Positions 35,855 through 42,607 of a DNA stretch of 52,887 nucleotides are shown one piece after another. Source of the stretch: Anaerosolibacter carboniphilus. GTDB taxonomy: Bacteria > Bacillota > Clostridia > Peptostreptococcales > Thermotaleaceae. Positions within the stretch are counted from its first letter, which is position 1. Every line of letters begins with the position of its first letter. Made by a program: the position numbers and the translations under genes. The stretch spans positions 1-52,887 of the forward strand of contig NZ_JACHEN010000039.1 of the NCBI RefSeq assembly GCF_014205875.1. The letters run 5' to 3'. The notes below the pieces were generated by a model. The model searched no databases and was not told the origin of the DNA. It saw only the letters and a list, made by a program, of their open reading frames with translations.

Positions 35855-35873
35855 AGAATTTGTCATGAAAAAT

Positions 35874-35950
35874 GGCGGCGTAGCTTAGTTGGCTAGAGCG
35901 TCCGGTTCATACCCGGAAGGTCGGTGGTTCGAGTCCACTCGCCGCTACCA
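35874..35950 (+). tRNA. tRNA-Met (CAT)
   Basis: A 77-base cloverleaf with acceptor GGCGGCG / CGCCGCT, D-arm AGCTTAGTTGGCTAGAGC, anticodon stem CCGGT-TCATACC-CGG with CAT, T-arm GGTTCGAGTCC and encoded CCA. The first pair is G-U. It lacks the unpaired first base of initiator tRNA, so it is an elongator Met type (an Ile-lysidine tRNA was considered and is less likely). Confidence 0.95.
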
Positions 35951-36070
35951 AAAACATGGTGCACGGTTACCGGTTTACGGTTGCTATGGCCAGTATCTAG
36001 GGTCGAAAGACTTAAGAGAATGACCTGAACAACAGATAACCGACAACCAGCAACTGACAACCGAAAATCT
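35951..36070. repeat. Spacer between tRNAs with repeated AACCG motifs
   Basis: GGTTACCGGTTTACGGTTG (35965-35983) faces, in inverted sense, ATAACCGACAACC and AACTGACAACCG (36036-36063); a small hairpin GGTC...GACC (36001-36024) lies between. It may be a degraded inverted-repeat element. Confidence 0.4.
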
Positions 36071-36147
36071 GGCCCGGTAGTTCAGTTGGTTAGAATGCCA
36101 GCCTGTCACGCTGGAGGTCGAGGGTTCGAGCCCCTTCCGGGTCGCCA
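36071..36147 (+). tRNA. tRNA-Asp (GTC)
   Basis: A 77-base cloverleaf: acceptor GGCCCGG / CCGGGTC, D-arm AGTTCAGTTGGTTAGAATGC, anticodon stem CCAGC-CTGTCAC-GCTGG with GTC, T-arm GGGTTCGAGCCCC and encoded CCA. Co-transcribed with tRNA-Met and ended by the terminator at 36153. Confidence 0.96.
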
Positions 36148-36152
36148 ATTAG

Positions 36153-36190
36153 AAAAAATCTTCCATTTTAATAAAATGGGAGATTTTTTT
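36153..36190 (+). terminator. Terminator of the tRNA operon
   Basis: AAAAAATCTTCCATTTT pairs with AAAATGGGAGATTTTTTT with one mismatch, ending in a run of seven T. Confidence 0.85.
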
Positions 36191-36274
36191 ATTTGTACTC
36201 AAAACAATGTTGAAATGAGGTAAGGGTACAGACGAAGATATAATTGTAGATAAATGCGAATATGGTTGATTTTT

Positions 36275-36345
36275 TAGGGGCGCTCATTGGGCGTCAAAGA
36301 ATGGGATTATAAACAAACAGAATGGACGTGCAATGCACGCTCCTA
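36275..36345. repeat. MITE-like inverted repeat, TAGGGGCGC type
   Basis: TAGGGGCGCTCATTGGGCGT-C (36275-36295) and the complement of 36325-36345 agree at 17 of 21 positions. About 71 bases long, with no gene inside. Left arm is shared with the remnant at 323-343, and the GGGGCG start recalls the element at 11996. Confidence 0.65.
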
Positions 36346-36506
36346 CGATTATATTGCAATATTTATTTACTACGCAATCTATTATTCTATGACCATCTAT
36401 TTAAGAATATTCATGATAATATCGGGGGACTTTTTCATCTGTCGTCAAAAACTTCTGACCCTGATGTAAGAATAGGAAGAATCTATATGAAAATTTGAAA
36501 ATAAAT

Positions 36507-36612
36507 TTGTCGTGTCCATAAAATCATGTAAAAACTCCCCAGTCTATGTCTATAATTTTATGGCGATGGGACAGGTAAGTTGACAAATATCTCCTGCCAT
36601 GGCTGATATAAT
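36507..36612 (+). promoter_or_regulatory. Spo0A-activated spoIIE promoter
   Basis: TTGACA (36580-36585) and TATAAT (36607-36612) are separated by 21 bases. This too-long spacing, with a Spo0A-box-like TTGACAAA over the -35, is the hallmark of the Bacillus spoIIE and spoIIG promoters that need Spo0A~P. A second 0A-like box TTGTCGTG lies at 36507-36514. Confidence 0.7.
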
Positions 36613-36643
36613 TGCACTAAGAAAATCGGTAGGTGGTGTTTAC

Positions 36644-39049
36644 ATGATAGAAAAATATGAACTCATGCCATACAAAAGAAAACAAAGTGGACAAGCTAAA
36701 GCGCTACTAGGCAGTAAAAGAATTGGATTATTTTATGGGACAAAACAAATACTCTTTTTAAGCATCATTGGCTTCCTCTTAGGAAGAGCTAGCATATTGG
36801 ATGGACTCGCTCCATTTGGCATTGCATACTTTACTGTACTGCTGGCAAAAGAACGTAAAAACGCCTTGGTGGGTGTTGGTATCATTTTAGGAACGATGAC
36901 GGTCGTCGACGCTGGAAGTTGGGGGAAGTATGGGTTTGCTCTGTTATTATCTTGGGTGGTATTTTATTTTATAAAGGATAAGATCCAGCGGAATGTTTTT
37001 AAAACGGCATTGGTATCTGGAACGATCATGTTCTTAGCAGGAATACTCTATGGTATTTTTTCGGACCTATATATATATGATTTGTTTATGATTGGATTTG
37101 AATCTGTTGTGACATTTGTGTTCGTTTATATATTATCCTATGCAGTGCCGATAGCCCTTCAGAAAACAAATAGAAAGATATTATCTAATGAGGAACTGAT
37201 ATGCATTGCCATTACAGCGGCCGTACTTATTTCAGGATTTGCTGATATAAGCATAAGAGACTATGCATTGAAGAATGTTCTAGGAATATTGCTAACCCTG
37301 ATATTTGCATACAATGGGGGAGCCAGTGTGGGCGCAAGCGTAGGGGTAACTATAGGCATTATTACCAGCATGTCTACCATAGGGACGCCTACGGTTATAG
37401 GAATTTATGCCTTCTCTGGATTGTTAGCAGGCATATTTAAGGATTTGGGGAAACTAGGATCGTCTATGGGGATCATTATGGGAAATGCAATTCTTACTTT
37501 TTACATAAACGGATCTACGGAGGTTATTCTACAGTTCGAGGAAATTGTCATGGCATTTATTATCTTTATGCTGATACCAAAGTCAATTCTAGGCTATACC
37601 GAAAAGTTTGTAAATGCCAATGGCGGATCTGTTCAGTTAGATAAAGCCTACAGTGAAAGGATACGGAGGATCACATTTGATCGGTTGAAAGAGTTTAGCC
37701 ATGCCTTTTCAGAGTTGGCTGTGACCTATGGACAAATATTGGAAAGAAATAGGCTGATTGATCAGCAAGAAATTGCAGGCATCATCGATCAGGTAGTAAA
37801 TAAGGTATGCAGTCAATGTGGCATGTGTAGAAGCTGTTGGAAAAATGGGTTTTACAGCTCTTACAACGATCTTGTTGAGATCATTACTTTGCTGGAATCC
37901 TCAGGGAGGATTAAGGAGGATAAAATTCCTACCATACTGAAAAAACGATGTATCCGCTTAGAGATGCTGCTTCAAACCATTTATGATCAGTTTGAAATCT
38001 ACAAGATTCACTATAAATGGGAAAACAAGCTTTTTGAGAGCAGACAGCTTGTTGCAGAACAGTTTCAAGGGGTATCGGAGATCCTTCACCGTTTGGGCAA
38101 AGAGATCAATATGGACGTTCACTTTAAAACGGATATTGAAGATGCCCTATATGTGGCTTTCGATAAAGCAGGAATTGTTGTAAATAAGATTACTGTTTTT
38201 GAGAAAGAAAATGGAAAGATGGAAGTGACGGTAGAGAAGCGATCTTGCTACGATCGCAAACAATGTGATGAAAAGATTGCACCCATTGTGTCTCAAGTCA
38301 TGGGCGTAGAGTTTATTCGAAAAAATCAACATTGTACCACGGATGATAGTACAGACAACTGCGTGTTTCAATTGGTAGCAGCAGAGAAATACAGGGCAAG
38401 CACAGGAGTCGCACGGGCTTCTAAAGATAATGGGCATATTTGTGGCGACAGTTATACAATGATGGATCTTCAGGATGGAAAATACATGATTGCCCTTAGC
38501 GATGGTATGGGATCTGGAGAAAAGGCGGCTAAAGAAAGTACAACGACGATTACCTTACTGGAGCAGCTATTGGAAGCTGGATTTGATCAAGAAACGGCTA
38601 TTAAGACCATAAACTCTATTTTGGTTCTAAAATCCTCTGATGAAATATTTTCTACCATAGATTTATCCATTATAGATTTATATACTGGTAGATTAGACTG
38701 CATAAAAATCGGGGCTGCATCAAGCTTTATCAAAAGAGGAAATGGAGAGATTGAAATTATTAAATCTACATCGTTACCCATTGGCATCTTAAGTAAGATT
38801 GACTTTGACAGTTTTGGAAAGAAATTAGGGCAAGGAGATTTTGTCATAATGATGTCAGATGGCATTTTGGATGCTGACAAACAGACAGATATAAAGGAAA
38901 ATTGGGTTATTGCTGCATTACAGTCTATTCACAGTAGAAACCCGCAAGTCATTGCTGATGAGCTGATGAATATGGCCATTGAAAAATATGGCGATAGAAT
39001 TGAGGATGATATGACGGTGTTGGTTACAAAGATATGGGAATCGAAATAA
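36644..39049 (+). CDS. spoIIE: Stage II sporulation protein E, serine phosphatase
   Basis: Dephosphorylates SpoIIAA to activate sigma-F in the forespore and joins the asymmetric septum. The 801 residues comprise about ten N-terminal membrane helices (roughly 35-310), a central regulatory region with a cysteine cluster (CSQCGMCRSCW) and a C-terminal PP2C phosphatase (IALSDGMGSGEKAAKES, IGAASSFIKRGNGEIE, FVIMMSDGILDAD). The frame opens at 36599, but the ATG at 36644 has AGGTGGTG upstream and lies downstream of the -10 box. Regulation by Spo0A is suggested by the promoter. Confidence 0.96.
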   Translation: MIEKYELMPYKRKQSGQAKALLGSKRIGLFYGTKQILFLSIIGFLLGRASILDGLAPFGIAYFTVLLAKERKNALVGVGIILGTMTVVDAGSWGKYGFALLLSWVVFYFIKDKIQRNVFKTALVSGTIMFLAGILYGIFSDLYIYDLFMIGFESVVTFVFVYILSYAVPIALQKTNRKILSNEELICIAITAAVLISGFADISIRDYALKNVLGILLTLIFAYNGGASVGASVGVTIGIITSMSTIGTPTVIGIYAFSGLLAGIFKDLGKLGSSMGIIMGNAILTFYINGSTEVILQFEEIVMAFIIFMLIPKSILGYTEKFVNANGGSVQLDKAYSERIRRITFDRLKEFSHAFSELAVTYGQILERNRLIDQQEIAGIIDQVVNKVCSQCGMCRSCWKNGFYSSYNDLVEIITLLESSGRIKEDKIPTILKKRCIRLEMLLQTIYDQFEIYKIHYKWENKLFESRQLVAEQFQGVSEILHRLGKEINMDVHFKTDIEDALYVAFDKAGIVVNKITVFEKENGKMEVTVEKRSCYDRKQCDEKIAPIVSQVMGVEFIRKNQHCTTDDSTDNCVFQLVAAEKYRASTGVARASKDNGHICGDSYTMMDLQDGKYMIALSDGMGSGEKAAKESTTTITLLEQLLEAGFDQETAIKTINSILVLKSSDEIFSTIDLSIIDLYTGRLDCIKIGAASSFIKRGNGEIEIIKSTSLPIGILSKIDFDSFGKKLGQGDFVIMMSDGILDADKQTDIKENWVIAALQSIHSRNPQVIADELMNMAIEKYGDRIEDDMTVLVTKIWESK

Positions 39050-39072
39050 GAGCCTTAGGCTCTTTTTCTTTT
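39048..39072 (+). terminator. Terminator of spoIIE
   Basis: AAGAGCC-TTA-GGCTCTT followed by TTTCTTTT; it overlaps the stop codon. Confidence 0.8.
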
Positions 39073-39144
39073 AAGTTTTGTATAAAAAACAGGATAAAGG
39101 ACAATACTTCCAGGTAAATAATACCAGGGGGAAGGTGTCCATTT

Positions 39145-39873
39145 ATGGAAATAAAACAAATGATTGTGGTAACGGATGGTAAATCGAACATCGGCGGCAA
39201 TCCTGTTACAGCAGCAGCTGAAGCGGCCAAAAGAGGGATTGTTGTCAATGCCATAGGAATCATGGAACAGAAAGAAGAGGATCATGCTTTTGATGAAATA
39301 AGAGAGATTGCTAGGGCAGGCAGGGGTACTTGGGAAAATACCCATGTGGCCAATTTAGGTCAGACCATGCATCATATGACACAGAGAACGGTGAATAAGA
39401 CCATAGAGAGCATTGTGGGAAGACAGCTAAAAGAAATGATCGGGGGAAATATAGACGATATACCGCCCCAAGCAAGGGGACAGATCATTGACTATATGGA
39501 TCGCCTTGGAGAAGATATCCCTATCAAATGCTGCGTAGTGATGGATTGCAGCGGCAGCATGGCCAACAAGATGGGGACAGCGAGACAAAGTATTATTGAG
39601 CTAATGAATTCTCTCCAGGGAAGGAAAGGAAAAAGTCAGATTGCCATCATTGCATTTCCAGGAGAAAAGGGCGACTTTTATAGAGTCATTTGTGATTTTA
39701 CTGAGAATATATCAGAGGTCAAAAGAACTGTATATGCCCTGAAAGCTGGCGGAAATACGCCTACTGCTGCTGCTATGAATAAAGCCATTGATCTTATGCT
39801 GGATATTCACGACATAAGCTTTGAAGAGATTGTAGACAATAATGAGCCCTTATTAAAGGATGGTATCATATGA
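39145..39873 (+). CDS. YabS-like von Willebrand factor A domain protein
   Basis: A 242-residue cytoplasmic protein with a C-terminal vWA domain carrying a MIDAS motif (VVMDCSGSMANKMG, then GGNTPTAAAMNKAI). The N-terminal third (MIVVTDGKSNIGGNPVTAAA, RGIVVNAIGIM) resembles the second half of another vWA domain lacking its MIDAS strand, so the protein looks like one and a half vWA units. AAGGTG precedes the ATG. It sits between spoIIE and the kinase, the place of Bacillus yabS, whose role is unknown. Confidence 0.85.
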   Translation: MEIKQMIVVTDGKSNIGGNPVTAAAEAAKRGIVVNAIGIMEQKEEDHAFDEIREIARAGRGTWENTHVANLGQTMHHMTQRTVNKTIESIVGRQLKEMIGGNIDDIPPQARGQIIDYMDRLGEDIPIKCCVVMDCSGSMANKMGTARQSIIELMNSLQGRKGKSQIAIIAFPGEKGDFYRVICDFTENISEVKRTVYALKAGGNTPTAAAMNKAIDLMLDIHDISFEEIVDNNEPLLKDGII

Positions 39874-39875
39874 AG

Positions 39876-39900
39876 ACGGCTAATATTAGCCGTTTTGTTT
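39876..39900 (+). terminator. Terminator of the vWA gene
   Basis: ACGGCTAATATTAGCCGT, a perfect palindromic stem, followed by TTTGTTT. Confidence 0.75.
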
Positions 39901-39904
39901 ATGT

Positions 39905-40055
39905 ATAGAAAATTATGGTTTTCAATTTCCCATATATGGGGTGTGCAGAGGGGATTCCCCTTTGCCGTATTCAGGAAGGTCCTCAGGAACCTGCATTGCA
40001 GGCGTCGAAACCTAGGGTTTCCTAGCGAAAACAAATTGCCGATAGGCAACTTTGT
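39905..40055 (+). repeat. Dispersed structured element, copy D
   Basis: Imperfect 5' hairpin (39905-39937), core 39938-40028 with hairpins GCAGAGGGGATTCCCCTTTGC, CCTGC-ATT-GCAGG and AAACC-TA-GGGTTT, ending CTAGCGA, and a 3' hairpin TTGCC-GATA-GGCAA extended by ACAAA/TTTGT (40031-40055). It is closest to copy A. It separates the vWA and kinase genes. Confidence 0.75.
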
Positions 40056-40089
40056 TCATTGTGCTTACTAAAGTGAGGGATGAAGAAAG

Positions 40090-41022
40090 ATGATGGGTAT
40101 TCGATTATCAAAAGGCAGCATGATTCGGGGAAAATGGAGTCAAAAATCATATAGAGTATTGGAGTTATTGGGTGAAGGAGGCATAGGCGCTGTTTATAAA
40201 GTGCAAGAGATTACCAGTAATGAAATATATGCCCTAAAGCTCAGTGAAGATTTACAGAGTATTACAAAGGAATATGATATGTTAAAGAAATTTGAAAATC
40301 TGTCTATGGTTGTAAAGGCGAAAGAGATTGATGATTTGGATTGTCTGGGTCATAGACTGTATTATATGGTAACAGAGTGCATAGATGGAAAAAATTTAGA
40401 TCAATATAGAAAAGAAAGAAAAATTTCTTTGAAATCTGTAGTAGCTTTAGCGATTGTCATAGGCAAAGCATTTCAAAGATTTCATCAGGAAAACTATGTT
40501 TTTGGAGATATGAAATTAGAAAACTTAATGTTAGATCAGCGCAATGGGAAATTGAAGATTATTGATCTAGGGGGTGTAACCCGAATGGGTGAAGGATTGA
40601 AAGAGTTTACACCTACCTATGATAGGGCAAGCTGGGGCGTAGGACTACGAAAAGCAGACGAGAAATATGATCTTTTTAGTCTGTGTATCCTCATTACTTA
40701 TTTGGTATTGGGCAATGAATTTCCACTCCGAGAGAAAAGTGTGGATAAAGTGATATATAAATTAAAAAATGTGGATATTGCTCCTAGAATCCTAGAACTC
40801 ATCCACAAGGGAATAACTCAAAAAGATATGAACTTTTCACAGTTTATCTCTTCTTTAGAAAAGGTTTATGATCACCTTGATAGTTTTCAGATAAAAGGGA
40901 AGTCTGTGTATAAGATTGTGAATGGTGTATTTATCGGAAGCATCCTATTCTTTTTAAGTGTTGTGACATTTATTGTAATAAAAATTAGCGATATGGGGAA
41001 GGTATTTCAGACTATTTTATAG
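40090..41022 (+). CDS. YabT-like membrane-anchored Ser/Thr protein kinase
   Basis: A 310-residue Hanks-type kinase with one C-terminal membrane helix (about 280-302), so the kinase domain faces the cytoplasm. The glycine loop LGEGGIGAVYKV and lysine in YALKLS are intact. The catalytic loop is FGDMKLENLML (GD in place of RD) and the metal site is DLGG rather than DFG. No external PASTA repeats are present. Bacillus YabT at this locus is a DNA-stimulated sporulation kinase acting on RecA, so a similar role is inferred. Confidence 0.88.
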   Translation: MMGIRLSKGSMIRGKWSQKSYRVLELLGEGGIGAVYKVQEITSNEIYALKLSEDLQSITKEYDMLKKFENLSMVVKAKEIDDLDCLGHRLYYMVTECIDGKNLDQYRKERKISLKSVVALAIVIGKAFQRFHQENYVFGDMKLENLMLDQRNGKLKIIDLGGVTRMGEGLKEFTPTYDRASWGVGLRKADEKYDLFSLCILITYLVLGNEFPLREKSVDKVIYKLKNVDIAPRILELIHKGITQKDMNFSQFISSLEKVYDHLDSFQIKGKSVYKIVNGVFIGSILFFLSVVTFIVIKISDMGKVFQTIL

Positions 41023-41062
41023 AACTTATTGAAATCAAAGTGTTTGAGATAGGAGCAAGGTT

Positions 41063-42463
41063 ATGCTGAAGAGATTTTTAAGCACCATAGAAAAATATGG
41101 AATGATTCAAAAGGGAGACGGGATTGTAGTTGGTGTGTCAGGAGGACCGGATTCAGTATGTTTATTGCACCTGCTATGGAAAATTCGAAATGCTTATCAA
41201 CTGAAAATCTATGCAGTGCATTTGAACCATCAGCTGCGGGAAAAGGAGGCAGAGGAGGATGCCCTTTATGTCCGTCAGTTATGTGCACAACTTGATATCC
41301 CAGCCTTTATTTATTCTGAGGATATTGCTTGTTATAGTCAGAAAAAGGGTATAAGTTTTGAAGAAGCAGGGAGAGAAAGGCGGTATGCTCTATTTGATCA
41401 AGTAATGCAGGAACAGGGTGCCCATAAAATAGCTGTTGCCCAGAACATGGATGATCAGGCGGAAACAGTACTGATGCGGTTTATGCGAGGTGCAGGGATA
41501 GAAGGTCTTGCAGCAATTCCTTATGTGAGGGAACATCGGGTGATTCGGCCTTTGCTAGATATTCCTCGACATGAAATCGAAGCGTATTGCAGGATCTCTG
41601 AACTGACCCCTAGACTAGATTATACCAATCTACAAACCATATATACACGAAATCGTATAAGATTAGAGTTAATTCCTTATATCCAGGAGCACTTTAATCC
41701 CAAAATCAAGGATACCCTTTGGCGTACGGCAAACTTGCTGCGGGAAGATAGCGAATTTATTGACTCAGAAGTCCAGTGTAATTATGAAGAAATTGTTCAG
41801 CTTCGTCAGGGAGCAGCTGCGATTTTTTTAGAAGCAATAACAAAACTGCATCCATCCATTGGGAAAAGAATTATTCGAAGGGCTATACGAGAAGCATCGG
41901 GCAGTTTGATGGATTTTGAGCAAATTCATATTGAAAGCATTTTAAACCTAGCCAACGTAGGAAGAGTAGGGGCGAGAATTGATTTACCAAAGGAAATGAT
42001 GGCAGAAATCAGCTATGACGTATTAATTATCAAAAAGAGAATCACAATAAGTGAAATGAGTTTTTTTTATACTCTGCCCATAGGTGAAGATATATATTTG
42101 AAGGAGTTAGTTGGAACCATAAGATCAAAAATAATCGAATGGGATCCATCCAAGGAAATTCAAACCCATTCCTGCAAGAAGTATTTTGATTTAGACAAGG
42201 TGCAAGGGGGTATAAACGTTAGGAATAGAAGACAGGGGGATATTTTCTGGCCCTATGGCATGAAAGGTAGAAAGAAGCTGAAGGATTATTTTATTGACGA
42301 GAAAATTTCGAGAGAAAACAGGGATCGAATTCCACTGATTTGCGATGAAGATGAAATCATGTGGGTTGTTGGTTACCGTACTAGTGAAAAATATAAGATA
42401 GATGAGCACACAAAAAGGGTACTGATACTGGAGTATGAAAGAAATGATATAAAAGATAGATGA
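41063..42463 (+). CDS. tilS: tRNA(Ile)-lysidine synthase
   Basis: Converts C34 of the CAU-anticodon tRNA-Ile to lysidine using ATP and lysine. The 466 residues start with the PP-loop VGVSGGPDS (23-31), then VHLNHQLR, EEAGRERRYALF, AQNMDDQAETVLMRFMRGAG and a C-terminal TilS-C domain (RRQGDIFWPYGMKGRKKLKD). AGGAGC precedes the ATG. The hpt gene that usually stands between tilS and ftsH in Firmicutes is missing here. Confidence 0.96.
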   Translation: MLKRFLSTIEKYGMIQKGDGIVVGVSGGPDSVCLLHLLWKIRNAYQLKIYAVHLNHQLREKEAEEDALYVRQLCAQLDIPAFIYSEDIACYSQKKGISFEEAGRERRYALFDQVMQEQGAHKIAVAQNMDDQAETVLMRFMRGAGIEGLAAIPYVREHRVIRPLLDIPRHEIEAYCRISELTPRLDYTNLQTIYTRNRIRLELIPYIQEHFNPKIKDTLWRTANLLREDSEFIDSEVQCNYEEIVQLRQGAAAIFLEAITKLHPSIGKRIIRRAIREASGSLMDFEQIHIESILNLANVGRVGARIDLPKEMMAEISYDVLIIKKRITISEMSFFYTLPIGEDIYLKELVGTIRSKIIEWDPSKEIQTHSCKKYFDLDKVQGGINVRNRRQGDIFWPYGMKGRKKLKDYFIDEKISRENRDRIPLICDEDEIMWVVGYRTSEKYKIDEHTKRVLILEYERNDIKDR

Positions 42464-42528
42464 GCGATCACAAAATAGCTTTTGGGGCGAAAAAAATCGC
42501 TGAAAAGCCTGTGTTGAGATGTAATTTA

Positions 42529-42557
42529 TTGTTTTCATATAAAATATATGGTAGAAT
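42529..42557 (+). promoter_or_regulatory. Promoter of ftsH
   Basis: TTGTTT (42529-42534), 17 bases, TAGAAT (42552-42557), 51 bases before the chosen ftsH start. Confidence 0.6.
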
Positions 42558-42607
42558 AGAGAGACGCAAAAATTGTAGTCGTCATCGTGCCGAAAGGAGG
42601 GCTTTTG

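Larger units (their letters stand above)
36148..36643. other. Intergenic region upstream of spoIIE
   Basis: Contains the tRNA terminator, a MITE-like element (36275-36345), AT-rich sequence and the spoIIE control region (36507-36612). A short open frame at 36287-36469 runs across the MITE and has no ribosome binding site, so it is not called. Confidence 0.6.

Noticed and set aside
35874..35950. Initiator tRNA or lysidine-type tRNA-Ile
   Set aside because: The CAT tRNA has a paired first acceptor position and lacks the GGG anticodon-stem features of initiator; its sequence is like common elongator tRNA-Met.
36287..36469. 60-codon open frame before spoIIE
   Set aside because: It starts inside the MITE-like element and has no ribosome binding site or recognisable sequence.
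39145..39250. Frameshifted upstream half of the vWA gene
   Set aside because: The N-terminus looks like a partial vWA domain, but spoIIE and its terminator end shortly before, leaving no room for a lost first half, and the ATG has a ribosome binding site.
3604..40055. CRISPR array
   Set aside because: The repeated units are far apart, about 100 bases long, structured and not regularly spaced; no cas genes are present.
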